Assembly: GCA_947498815.1 (NCBI GenBank)
Contig: CANMLU010000006.1
Coordinates: 1 to 64,000 of the forward strand
DNA from: an uncultured Aquimarina sp.
GTDB lineage: Bacteria > Bacteroidota > Bacteroidia > Flavobacteriales > Flavobacteriaceae
Length of the DNA: 64,000 nt
Reading direction: 5' to 3'
Shown piece after piece: positions 27,001 to 35,579 of this stretch. The translations under genes were made by a program, and so were the position numbers. Within the stretch, counting starts at the first letter, position 1, and each line of letters starts with the position of its first letter. The notes below the pieces were generated by a model that was not told where the DNA came from, did no database searches, and saw nothing but the letters and a program-made list of their open reading frames with translations.

Positions 27001-27708
27001 GCCAATGTCTGTATTACTTTCCTTAACCGCTTTTACAATATGATGCAAACCAATATTATATTGACGCATTAATTCTGGATTAACGTCAACTTGATACTCT
27101 TGAACATAACCACCTATTGATGCTACTTCCGAAACGCCATTTGCCGATGACAACGCATGCTTAACATAGTAATCTTGCACGCTTCTTAGTTCATGTAAAT
27201 CCCAACCACCTGTTACATTTCCGTTTTCATCACGACCTTCTAAAGTGTACCAAAATATTTGCCCTAATCCCGTTGCATCTGGACCTAAAGTGGGATTAGC
27301 TCCTTCTGGTAATAGTCCACTTGGTAGTGAGTTGAGTTTTTCAAGAATACGACTTCTACTCCAGTAGAATTCTATATCTTCTTCAAAAATGATATAGATA
27401 CTTGAAAAGCCAAACATAGATGAGCTACGAATGGTTTTTACGCCTGGAATACCAAGTAAAGATGAAGTTAATGGATATGTAATTTGATCTTCAATATCTT
27501 GTGGTGAACGACCATCCCATTTGGTGAAAACAATCTGTTGGTTTTCGCCTATATCCGGTATGGCATCCACAGCTACAGGATTACTTGGCAGGAAACCAAT
27601 GTCCCAATTAAAAGGTGCATTAATAATCCCCAATCCAACAAAAAGGACGAGTAGTAGTATTGCGACAAGTTTATTTTCTATTAAAAATTTGATGCTTCTA
27701 TTTAGCAT
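23998..27708 (-). CDS. cusA: CusA-like heavy-metal RND efflux pump
   Basis: Inner-membrane proton-driven exporter, 1236 residues, slightly longer than usual because of an extra segment in the second periplasmic half. The N-terminus shows the first span and the PVAVDAIPDIGENQQIV block. Family signatures: WDGRSPQDIEDQITYPL, SSMFGFSSIYIIF, the charged transmembrane MVDVGVILSENIIRH, ATDDGVVMATYL, and RPCLMTTATTILALLPVL. About 12 spans are evident, plus two additional hydrophobic stretches in the middle (about 530-640) that look like inserted spans. First of the three pump genes; the adaptor carries the metal-binding domain. Confidence 0.95.
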   Translation of the reverse strand: MLNRSIKFLIENKLVAILLLVLFVGLGIINAPFNWDIGFLPSNPVAVDAIPDIGENQQIVFTKWDGRSPQDIEDQITYPLTSSLLGIPGVKTIRSSSMFGFSSIYIIFEEDIEFYWSRSRILEKLNSLPSGLLPEGANPTLGPDATGLGQIFWYTLEGRDENGNVTGGWDLHELRSVQDYYVKHALSSANGVSEVASIGGYVQEYQVDVNPELMRQYNIGLHHIVKAVKESNTDIGAQTLEINRAEYLVRGLGYVKSISDIENAVVASEDFTSIKIKDIGKVSLGPATRRGLLDKEGAEVVGGVVVARYGANPLEVINNVKEKINELSSGLPSKVLNDGRTSQLTMVPFYDRSELIQETLGTLNEALTLEILITILVIIVMVFNLRASVLISGLLPVAVLMVFIAMKLFGVDANIVALSGIAIAIGTMVDVGVILSENIIRHLDENENKLPINNVVYNATTEVSGAIVTAVMTTIISFIPVFTMIGAEGKLFRPLAFTKTFALTASIIVALFLIPPFAAFLFKKKNLKQNFNYIVSSLLIVSGISAIILGYWLGLILIGFGVTAVLKIQNRITEQQANYINITISGIAIVFLLAEYWRPLGIDKSIFWNLIFVGFICFSLLGIFIVFRKYYTNILNWALANKLLFLSIPTTIVICGFLIMKNTGKEFMPSLNEGSFLLMPTSLPHSGVEENKRVLQQLDMAVASIPEIKTVVGKAGRTESALDPAPLSMYENLIQYKPEYMLNDHGERQRYKVNNDGLFELKNKTTIHNPNNSNEAITMPEISAKDLIEDNDGVFYRNWRPQIKSADDIWDEIVRVTKLPGVTSAPKLQPIETRLVMLQTGMRAPMGIKVKGQDLKQIEAFGVQLEHILKQAEGVKDEAVFADRIVGKPYLLIDIDREKIARYGISIQDVQDVLKVAVGGMVLTQTVEGRERYGVRVRYPRELRANPTDLKQIYVPVAKGSSIPLGELASIKYAQGAQVIKSEDTFLVGYVLFDKIDGFAEVNVVENAQALIKEKIDSGELVVPKGINYQFTGSYENQLRAEKTLSVVVPLALAIIFLILYFQFRSVATSLMVFTGIAVAFAGGFIMIWLYGQEWFLNVSFFGENLRDLFQMHPINLSVAVWVGFIALFGIATDDGVVMATYLTQTFDKNTPVNKNEVRASIIEAGEKRIRPCLMTTATTILALLPVLTSTGRGSDIMIPMAIPSFGGMFIALITLFVVPVLYSWKAEVQLKRASK

Positions 27709-27815
27709 TGGCTTTGATAATTAAACAATTAGACATTGGTGCTATGACAACACCGAATACAGCAAATTATCCTTATAGCAAAGGCCATAGGATAACAAAG
27801 TCTATTGCTTAAAAA

Positions 27816-28262
27816 TCAAATTAAATAGGTCTCGTCAATCTTGTAGATCTGCCTTATGACGAGTGGTGGTTTATATTCTTCAAAGGAAGAAACATTAGTA
27901 TCTAATCCTTCAAAAAGATCAATATAAGTGTAAACGAATGAAGCAAAAAATAACTGCTGTTCAAAAGAAATTTTCTCAATGGATAATTGTAGTTCATCTT
28001 GACCATCAACAACTAACTGCTTATCATCACAACAATTCTTTTTTGTAATAGTGCAGCCTTTGGTTGAAGATTTTTCCATTTGCATTTCCATCCCACATCC
28101 TTTTGCTTTGTGGAAGACAGCAGTTTCTACCAAAACATCTCCACAATAATGCATATTAATGGTAAATGACATTGTAGAAAATAAAACTACAAAAGTCATT
28201 AGCATTGACATTATTTTATGGAATACTTGCTTCATTACGATTACAAAGCTACGAAATTTCAA
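27816..28262 (-). CDS. HYC_CC_PP family small exported protein
   Basis: Named for its conserved letters, all visible here: HYCGD after the N-terminal hydrophobic segment, the central NCCDD, and KPPLVI near the end. Several further cysteines and methionines (GCGMEMQMEK) would suit binding of soft metals such as copper. The family is found next to metal efflux operons in Bacteroidota, and here it lies 107 bases upstream of the CusA gene on the same strand. The start may be at 28235 (MKQVFHKIMS) instead of 28262. Role in metal handling is inferred from context. Confidence 0.8.
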   Translation of the reverse strand: MKFRSFVIVMKQVFHKIMSMLMTFVVLFSTMSFTINMHYCGDVLVETAVFHKAKGCGMEMQMEKSSTKGCTITKKNCCDDKQLVVDGQDELQLSIEKISFEQQLFFASFVYTYIDLFEGLDTNVSSFEEYKPPLVIRQIYKIDETYLI

Positions 28263-28372
28263 TAACTATGATTTTATTTAACTGAAATTTAAAAGATGAA
28301 TGAGTTAATTATGGATTAAATTGGTGCTTTCTCTTAAAATAGCTTTCAAACGTGAAGGCATCCAATGATCAA

Positions 28373-29431
28373 TTAAAATTTCGTCTGTTGCTGCTTATAA
28401 TGATCTTTCGGCAAACTTTTTAGCATTTTTGCTGCCTGTTCTGGAGTTATGTCCCTTTGAGGGTTTGCAAACATTTCATATCCCACCATAAACTTTTTAA
28501 TAGTCGCCGAACGTAACAATGGGGGATAAAAACACATGTGTAAATGCCATGCTTCATGTAGGCTACCATCTGTAGGTGCCTGATGGATTCCTGCAGAATA
28601 AGCAAAAGAAGTCTCAAACAAATTATCATACATTACAGTTAGTTTTTTGTATGCATCTGCAAAAGATAGTCTCTCATCCCCGGACAATCCTAAAACACTG
28701 GTTATATGACGCTTGCTAACAAGCATAGTTTCAAAAGGCCAAATAGCCCAAAAAGGAACTAAGGCAACAAAATCCTGATTCTCAAATAAAATACGTTCTT
28801 TTCTTTCTAGTTCCTTTTCTACATAATCCAACAGCAACGATCGATTGTGCTTTTCATAGTATTCCTGAAATCGTTCTGTCTTCTTCTGAGGTTCTCCAGG
28901 AACAGATTCTTGTGCCCAGATTTGTCCATGAGGATGCGGATTAGAACACCCCATAATTGAACCCTTATTTTCAAAAATCTGTACATAATTTATAAAATCA
29001 AGTTTTCCTAGTTCTCTATACTCTAATACCCACAGGTCAATAACCTCTCGAATAGAACTTATACTCATTTCGGGAATCGTAAGGTTATGATCAGGTGAAA
29101 AACAAACTACTTTACACAACCCTCTCTCACGCTCAGAGATAAAGAGATCATCCTTATCTGCATTCCCCATAGGAATATCCGGTTGCAAAGCAGAAAAATC
29201 ATTTGTAAACGAAAACGTATTTTTATAATCAGGATTTTGCTTTCCGCTAGCTCTAGTATTACCAGGACACAGATAGCAATCAGGATCATATTGAGGCCTT
29301 ACTGATTCTATTATTTTTTCGACTTGCCCCTGCCAAGGTCTCTTGGCTCGATGCGGAGAAACTTGCACCCATTCTCCGGTCATCGGATTATAACGCCTGT
29401 GAGAATGTTCTTCAAGATTGAATTTATTCAT
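28373..29431 (-). CDS. galT: Galactose-1-phosphate uridylyltransferase
   Basis: Cytoplasmic Leloir enzyme exchanging UMP between UDP-glucose and galactose-1-phosphate. The active site NPHPHGQIW has His166-Pro-His168, the latter the uridylylated nucleophile. Also visible are the zinc-site CYLCPGN near residue 57, HNLTIPEM, and the substrate-binding EAWHLHMCFYPPLLR block. 352 residues is normal. Its start overlaps the galactokinase stop by 8 bases. Located at the end of the PUL gene series, it indicates that galactose is released from the polysaccharide. Confidence 0.95.
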   Translation of the reverse strand: MNKFNLEEHSHRRYNPMTGEWVQVSPHRAKRPWQGQVEKIIESVRPQYDPDCYLCPGNTRASGKQNPDYKNTFSFTNDFSALQPDIPMGNADKDDLFISERERGLCKVVCFSPDHNLTIPEMSISSIREVIDLWVLEYRELGKLDFINYVQIFENKGSIMGCSNPHPHGQIWAQESVPGEPQKKTERFQEYYEKHNRSLLLDYVEKELERKERILFENQDFVALVPFWAIWPFETMLVSKRHITSVLGLSGDERLSFADAYKKLTVMYDNLFETSFAYSAGIHQAPTDGSLHEAWHLHMCFYPPLLRSATIKKFMVGYEMFANPQRDITPEQAAKMLKSLPKDHYKQQQTKF

Positions 29432-30608
29432 AATCGTTTTTGTTAATTAAGTGAGTCCCATCGTTTAATTCCACCTCATAAAACTCTAACTCATTCTGGT
29501 ACTTTTTATAATACTTATCTTTAAGCTCTGGTATCAGGTCTTGTGTTGCTGATCTTTTAATCAAGTTTATAGTGCATCCTCCAAAACCACCCCCCATCAT
29601 TCTAGATCCTAAAACTGAAGAGATATCCTGTACCTGATCTACCAAAAAGTCTAATTCCTCACAACTCACTTCATACTTTTCTGATAGTCCTTTATGAGAT
29701 TCAAACAATAGTGCTCCAAATTGTTTTAGATCCTTATTTTTAAGAAATTGACTTGCTTTTAGCACACGACGATTTTCTTCAACTATATAGCTACAGCGGT
29801 TATAGATGATTTCTGACATCTGACCTCTTACCGCATCAAGCATAGTAATTGTTGCATCTCTTAAACTATTTACATCCGGAAATTTTTCCTGAAGGATACT
29901 CACTCCCTTTTCGCATTCTGCTCTTCGTTGGTTATATGAAGACTCGGCAAGTGCATGTTTAACTTTGGAGTTACACAAAAGAATTTGAAAGTCATCAAAT
30001 ATGGAAGGAAAGTACTCAAAATCAAGTGATCTACAGTCTAATTGAATCACATGATTCTTTTTTCCCATAACGCTTGCAAACTGATCCATAATCCCACATC
30101 TCACCCCTACAAAATGATGTTCGGCTTCTTGACCAGCCTTTATGATCTCTATTTTTTTTAGGTTTAAACCAAAAAGATGATTTAAGGCTAATCCAACTCC
30201 ACTCTCTAATGCAGCCGAAGAAGAAAGCCCGGCTCCTATAGGAATATCTCCACCAAAAACTAAATCAAACCCTGACCTTAAAGGGTGTGTTTTTTCTATT
30301 TCAGAAGTTACACCTAGAATATAATTGGCCCAAGAGATTTCAATTGGCTTTAAGGCATTTATATTAATTTCAACACTTTGATTAAAATCGAGTGAAAACA
30401 ACCTTAAGGTTTTAAGCTCATTTTTTCCAAAGGCCATATAAATCCCCCTATTTATTGCCGCTGGCATTACAAAACCATCATTATAATCCGTATGCTCCCC
30501 GATGAGATTGATTCGTCCCGGGGAAAAAATTAACTCGGGTTCTGTATTATATTTCTGTTTAAAAATATAGGTTACTTTGGATAGCAATTGTTCTGAATAT
30601 ATCATCAA
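29424..30608 (-). CDS. galK: Galactokinase
   Basis: GHMP-family kinase phosphorylating galactose at C1. Signatures: the N-terminal GRINLIGEHTDYNDGFVMP, the ATP loop IPIGAGLSSSAALE, the GVRCGIMDQFASVMG block containing the catalytic Asp, and the C-terminal GSRMMGGGFGGCTI. Length 394 residues, typical. It directly precedes and overlaps galT, and follows the GH63-like gene by 72 bases, so it is co-transcribed with the glycosidases of this PUL. Confidence 0.95.
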   Translation of the reverse strand: MMIYSEQLLSKVTYIFKQKYNTEPELIFSPGRINLIGEHTDYNDGFVMPAAINRGIYMAFGKNELKTLRLFSLDFNQSVEININALKPIEISWANYILGVTSEIEKTHPLRSGFDLVFGGDIPIGAGLSSSAALESGVGLALNHLFGLNLKKIEIIKAGQEAEHHFVGVRCGIMDQFASVMGKKNHVIQLDCRSLDFEYFPSIFDDFQILLCNSKVKHALAESSYNQRRAECEKGVSILQEKFPDVNSLRDATITMLDAVRGQMSEIIYNRCSYIVEENRRVLKASQFLKNKDLKQFGALLFESHKGLSEKYEVSCEELDFLVDQVQDISSVLGSRMMGGGFGGCTINLIKRSATQDLIPELKDKYYKKYQNELEFYEVELNDGTHLINKNDYE

Positions 30609-30679
30609 TAAAAGGATTTGAGATTATATAGCTTTATATTGTTGTAACAAAAAACATTAAAAAAAGAAGCTGTCATAGG

Positions 30680-33454
30680 TTACTTTGATTTTTTAATTCG
30701 TAATACTCCTGTCTTTGATCTATTATCAATGGAAATACTTAATGTTCCTCTATTAATTTCTTTATGAGGTATCAGTATATCATTCCAATATACCTGATAT
30801 GAAAAATTGGGGTTAAGACAAACAATCACAGAGAATTCTTCAGTTTTAGTATCGAATATCTTAAGATTAGCCGTCAGGGAACTATAGTTTTCATCAAATT
30901 CTTTTTTTTGGACCCATACATTAAATCCAGTGGTTAAATTCCCTTGTTGATAATAAGCTGTGAACCAAGAAAGTACTGGTGTAGACAATCCGCCAAATTG
31001 ATGCCACCCCGCTCCTCTTCCGGTTTCAATTACAAAATGTTCATAGCAATTATACGAACTCTCGACCTCTTTTTTCCAAACATCCAATCCGGTTTTGGCT
31101 ATTTTATAAGCAAAATCAGCTTGGCCGATATCCAACATAGTTTTCCAAAAGAACCATTGATGCGGCATCCATACAGTTCCATTCCAATATCCATTATCAG
31201 AATAGTAGGGAGCAGATTGATCTACAGCGGATAGCCCAATATCTGACCAAAGTTTATCTTTAGTTTTTAAATGTTTTAATAAAACTGTTTGTTGATCTTT
31301 TTTACAAATTCCGGATACTAATGGATAAGCACCTCCTAATCCCATATTATAGTTGATTGAATCATCAAATTTTAGTACGCCTGTTGGATTTTGATTTTTA
31401 TCATGAGTGACATAACCAAAATAACCAGATTCGTCATCCCATGAATAGGTATGTAGAGCTCTGCTCATCTTTTCAATATCCTTTGTAAAGGCTTTTACAT
31501 CATTGTATAAGTTTAAGTGTGATGCAGCCATTTGTAATATTTTGGCTATTCGTATACAGTGAGATGTACTTACTACGGGTGCTACATTCTTTTCCATCTT
31601 ACGGTCATGAATATACTTTTGTGGTGGGTAATCATCCCACCCTCCAGAATTATAAAAATAATCCCAAGTCCTGATCAGGTCCGAGTCCATCCTTGTGGTT
31701 GAGCTTTTATTGATACCCGACAGAAATTCATAGTAGCGTTTTAATTTTGTATAATATGCTTCTAAAAGTTCTTCGGATTGTGTTTTATTCCATAATTCAA
31801 GAAATAGATAATGTTGAACAGGAACTGGAGTACCATGATGTATAAACGCAGATTGTTCGTCGTCTTCATTAAGATATGCATTTAGATTTTCAATCCCTCT
31901 TTTGATATCTTGTTGCATCATTCCCAAACCAATGAACCCCGAATCCCATGTGTATAAGCTATCCCAAAAACGCCCTGAAGTATGATGCTTTATATATTGA
32001 TTCTGGGTATATACAGGATAAACAATATTACAAAATGTAGTAGCCGCCATGCGTTTTTGGCTAAACAAATAGGTTTTACCATCCGGTACTGCATTGTATT
32101 TAAATAGATTAGATCGAGCTTTTTTATAAATAGAAAGTGCATTTTCCTCAGATATTCTCGATTGTATACGACCAATTACTTCTTCCTTACTGCCAATACA
32201 TACCATACCATTAATAATCAGAGAAGAATTAGGTTTTAAATGGATAGGCTTAAGAAATATATTCGTATAATGTCCATTGGTGCCATCACTGAATACACTT
32301 TTAACGTGATCATTTACAAGCCGTTTAAAATTATAGTTTAAGTCTTTATACTTCCACTCTCTTATTTCATAATCAGGATGATCCCAAGTAAGTCCATAGT
32401 ATTGATCTATGTTTTTGTATTTAAGTAGTATCGAGTTAGGAATTGGCCCCTCTATAATCTCAGGAGCATATTCCCATTGTACTGACTTAACATTTATAGT
32501 TTCAACATGACTCTGATCAACAACTGTAAATCCATCAATTATAATCGGAGATTTTCCTTTTGAAACGATCTTTAATTTATATTTTCCGGTTTTTATAGTA
32601 CCTAAATCTATTTTTGATACTTTAAAATCTCCATTTCCTATACAATCAATAGATGTATCGATCAATCCACTTAATTGAAGTGTTGTACTCTTCGTTTTTT
32701 CTACTTTATACCTCAACCAAAGAACTCCATTTAGAATATCTTTTGTAGTTTCTATTTCATAGATCACTTGATCTCCTTCTCTTTTTCCGAAACGATTACC
32801 GAGTCCCGACCCATTAATTAAGCCATGATCTCTTATTTCTCCTAGCAATTTACCATCATATACCAATTGATCTTTAGGCGAAGACTTTGTATATTTTATT
32901 TCCTTATAGTCAATTCCATCTGTCCAAGTAGCATATTTGGGTAATTTAATGCTGCTATACTTGATGGGGATATAAGGATCATATGCTTTGATTGAAGGAA
33001 AATTAATAGACCCCATCATATGTAATACGATACTTTGGGGATCTTCAGTATTATTGACACATTTTATTCGTATTAACCTGGAGTTTTGATCTATTTTTGA
33101 ATAGGATATATCGGTATACACGCGATCTTTCCATTCTAACTCATGTCTGAAAGAAAAGTATTCCAGCTTGGGTGAGGATTCCCAAGGATGGAAACCGGAT
33201 TCATAAAAAACATGAGGTACGTCAACTTTTCTACGATAAATCCCTGGAAAAACACTTAAATCAAAGCGAATTCCTGAGTCGATATCAGGAATATGAGAAA
33301 CACCTATATATTTTTTTGTGTATGGCCCCCAATCTGGCAAGTTAACATCATGAGTATACTTTAAAGAATCATAGTAATTGGTGTCGAATATAGATTGCGC
33401 GCAAATAGTACTCGAGAACAAACTAATATATAGCACAATAACTAAACGCCACAT
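30680..33454 (-). CDS. Secreted (alpha/alpha)6-barrel glycosidase, GH63/MGH1-like
   Basis: I take the start at 33454 (MWRLVIVLYISLF... signal ending TICAQ); the longer frame from 33529 overlaps the previous gene and adds no sensible sequence. An N-terminal beta-rich region of about 400 residues is followed by a six-hairpin catalytic barrel with RFWDSLYTWDSGFIGLGM (Asp504 candidate general acid), RTWDYFYNSGGWDDYPP, DNGYWNGTVWMPHQWFFWK and a late YNCYEHFVIETGRGAGW, matching GH63/MGH1-like and trehalase-like enzymes. Such enzymes cut alpha-linked glucose or related sugars, but the exact family and linkage are uncertain. Between the GH36-like gene and galactokinase. Confidence 0.75.
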   Translation of the reverse strand: MWRLVIVLYISLFSSTICAQSIFDTNYYDSLKYTHDVNLPDWGPYTKKYIGVSHIPDIDSGIRFDLSVFPGIYRRKVDVPHVFYESGFHPWESSPKLEYFSFRHELEWKDRVYTDISYSKIDQNSRLIRIKCVNNTEDPQSIVLHMMGSINFPSIKAYDPYIPIKYSSIKLPKYATWTDGIDYKEIKYTKSSPKDQLVYDGKLLGEIRDHGLINGSGLGNRFGKREGDQVIYEIETTKDILNGVLWLRYKVEKTKSTTLQLSGLIDTSIDCIGNGDFKVSKIDLGTIKTGKYKLKIVSKGKSPIIIDGFTVVDQSHVETINVKSVQWEYAPEIIEGPIPNSILLKYKNIDQYYGLTWDHPDYEIREWKYKDLNYNFKRLVNDHVKSVFSDGTNGHYTNIFLKPIHLKPNSSLIINGMVCIGSKEEVIGRIQSRISEENALSIYKKARSNLFKYNAVPDGKTYLFSQKRMAATTFCNIVYPVYTQNQYIKHHTSGRFWDSLYTWDSGFIGLGMMQQDIKRGIENLNAYLNEDDEQSAFIHHGTPVPVQHYLFLELWNKTQSEELLEAYYTKLKRYYEFLSGINKSSTTRMDSDLIRTWDYFYNSGGWDDYPPQKYIHDRKMEKNVAPVVSTSHCIRIAKILQMAASHLNLYNDVKAFTKDIEKMSRALHTYSWDDESGYFGYVTHDKNQNPTGVLKFDDSINYNMGLGGAYPLVSGICKKDQQTVLLKHLKTKDKLWSDIGLSAVDQSAPYYSDNGYWNGTVWMPHQWFFWKTMLDIGQADFAYKIAKTGLDVWKKEVESSYNCYEHFVIETGRGAGWHQFGGLSTPVLSWFTAYYQQGNLTTGFNVWVQKKEFDENYSSLTANLKIFDTKTEEFSVIVCLNPNFSYQVYWNDILIPHKEINRGTLSISIDNRSKTGVLRIKKSK

Positions 33455-33500
33455 TGAATTTTTCACATAGTGAAAATTTTGGAGTTTTATAGTTGATATA

Positions 33501-35570
33501 TTAATCAATCGAAAACAGACCATAGTCAAATGGTTTTTTTGTATTAACCCTTATTTTATCAGAGTCCTCTTGATCCTTATGTATTGACATTGTATTGCCC
33601 AAGATACGATTAAAATTAAATTCGGGTTTAAGGCCATGGATTTGTAATTTAAAGTCTTCCTGCTCTGTATATTCGTTATACAATACGATATACTTTGGCC
33701 TTTTTGTATCATAAGCAATAAATCCAGTATGAGAAAATCCTGAAGGCTCTTCTCCGATAGGTAAAACAATACAGGAATGTAGCGAGTTAGAAATGTTTTT
33801 GTACACGGTTAATTGATTTTTCAAGTTCTCAATATTGGAAAGATTACTTACCTCCATCCATGCCAGGGGCTGACCAACAAGAGTGATCGCGCTGGTATAT
33901 GTGAGGGGTATTTTTTGTGGAGCAAGTACATCTTCTATAGGATATTTTTTCGAATTCCGGGAGTTATTTAAAAACTCAATTTGCAATCTTTGGGTCGGCA
34001 CATAACCAGAAAGTTTCCATAAATTTCGCAATGTTCTATGAGGGTAATAATTACCCCAGTCTGTATATCTGTTTTCCAGGAATATATTCCCAAATTCATT
34101 AAAATAGTGATATCCTACCCGATGCCCAGCGGTTACATCCATATTAAAAGTAACCTGTCCTTTTGATTTGAGCATTACTTTGGTAAATAGTTTTCGTAAA
34201 TTGATTTCTGATTGCTTATCTACAAACGAAATTCCGTCTATTTTAAATACTTTAATTCCATACCGGTGATAGTAATCCATCAAAATATCTGCATCGCGTT
34301 CCCAAAATTGATAGCTATTTGCTTTGCTTGGATTAAACCATAAACAAATTTTTACATTTTTCTTTTTTGCTGTGGCAATAATGTTTTTAAAACCATTTGG
34401 AAACCGTTCGGGATGAGGCTGCCAGTCAGACAAACTCCAGTCATCCCATTTTTGTCCTGCTTTGGAGGCCGAATTTCGGGACAATCCTGTTTGCCATCCA
34501 TCGTCTAACTGCAAGTGGGTGATTCCTATTTTTGAAGCCTGTTCAATTTCCTTCAAAATAAAAGTTTCATTCATTCGGCTATCTTTACTTCGATCCCCCC
34601 AGGTATTCGCAAGAATCATCCCATCACGTTCAGGGATGTGTTTACGAAGTTGTTTTTGATATGTTAACAGCGTTTTTTGTAATTCAGTTGTATTGGCTTT
34701 GGCCAATCCAATGGCATAGCCATACCCCTGTATCCATTCGTTATTTAAATCTTTTGGAGCAATACCAATACCATGTACGGTGATACTTTTATGATCGATC
34801 TGAAAATCATAACCAGCATAGTATTGTTGACTATGAGCAATGGGTGCCTCTTTGATCAGAAAAAAAGCAGTATTTTTTCTCGGGTGTATTCCCAAAAGGA
34901 TGTTACCGCTCATCTCTTGTTTTTTACGATATGGCAATATCTCTTTTTCAAAAACTAAATTATCATGGTAATCTGTAGCTTCTTTGAAAGATATTATGCT
35001 TGTTTTCCAATGGTTACCATCAAAAGGAATGTTTCCTATTCGCTCCGATTCTGTTGCATCATTTTGATGATTCTTTTCAATCATTTTAAGCTCTACCTCT
35101 CTATTCTTTACCCATACTGAAGCTTTAGCTCTTCCTTTAAGGAAATAAACATGAGAGATTGCCGAGGCGTTTGGATATATTTTGATACGGTGTTTTACTT
35201 CTAAACTGGCCATTTTGAAGTAAATAGAAACCTCTTTATGTATATATTCATTTGGAAATGTACGCTTATCCTCAACTTCCATTTTAGCCTCAGAAGTAAC
35301 AACACCTTCTTTAGGGAGATATAAGCTAGGAATTTTGTTATTAGAAAACTCAAGTTTTTGGGCTGTAGTATTCTCTTTTGCTTCTTTTAATATAAGATTT
35401 CCATTATTCCATAGATAAGTGAAGCTTACATATTTATTCTGAAGATATAGTGTATCATTTTGTAATCGTACTTTTATATCTGATAATGATTCTTGCTGAG
35501 CTTTAAGATCTAAAAAGCTTATCAAAAACAGGGATAAAATACAAAAGAATAGATGTTTTTTCAAAATCAT
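33501..35570 (-). CDS. Secreted GH36-like alpha-galactosidase
   Basis: Signal peptide (LFLISFLDLKAQ), N-terminal beta-sandwich, then a TIM barrel with the GH36 strand motifs: ILANTWGDRS, THLQLDDGWQTG, VKICLWFNPSK, and VFKIDG in which Asp445 is the expected nucleophile. ENRYTDWGNYYPHR is the likely acid/base region. The protein would remove terminal alpha-galactose from oligosaccharides in the periplasm or at the surface, fitting the galK/galT genes further along. GH27/GH31-type activity cannot be excluded. Nine bases after the phosphatase gene and adjacent to the GH63-like gene, so co-transcribed. Confidence 0.8.
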   Translation of the reverse strand: MILKKHLFFCILSLFLISFLDLKAQQESLSDIKVRLQNDTLYLQNKYVSFTYLWNNGNLILKEAKENTTAQKLEFSNNKIPSLYLPKEGVVTSEAKMEVEDKRTFPNEYIHKEVSIYFKMASLEVKHRIKIYPNASAISHVYFLKGRAKASVWVKNREVELKMIEKNHQNDATESERIGNIPFDGNHWKTSIISFKEATDYHDNLVFEKEILPYRKKQEMSGNILLGIHPRKNTAFFLIKEAPIAHSQQYYAGYDFQIDHKSITVHGIGIAPKDLNNEWIQGYGYAIGLAKANTTELQKTLLTYQKQLRKHIPERDGMILANTWGDRSKDSRMNETFILKEIEQASKIGITHLQLDDGWQTGLSRNSASKAGQKWDDWSLSDWQPHPERFPNGFKNIIATAKKKNVKICLWFNPSKANSYQFWERDADILMDYYHRYGIKVFKIDGISFVDKQSEINLRKLFTKVMLKSKGQVTFNMDVTAGHRVGYHYFNEFGNIFLENRYTDWGNYYPHRTLRNLWKLSGYVPTQRLQIEFLNNSRNSKKYPIEDVLAPQKIPLTYTSAITLVGQPLAWMEVSNLSNIENLKNQLTVYKNISNSLHSCIVLPIGEEPSGFSHTGFIAYDTKRPKYIVLYNEYTEQEDFKLQIHGLKPEFNFNRILGNTMSIHKDQEDSDKIRVNTKKPFDYGLFSID

Positions 35571-35579
35571 AAATTAAAC

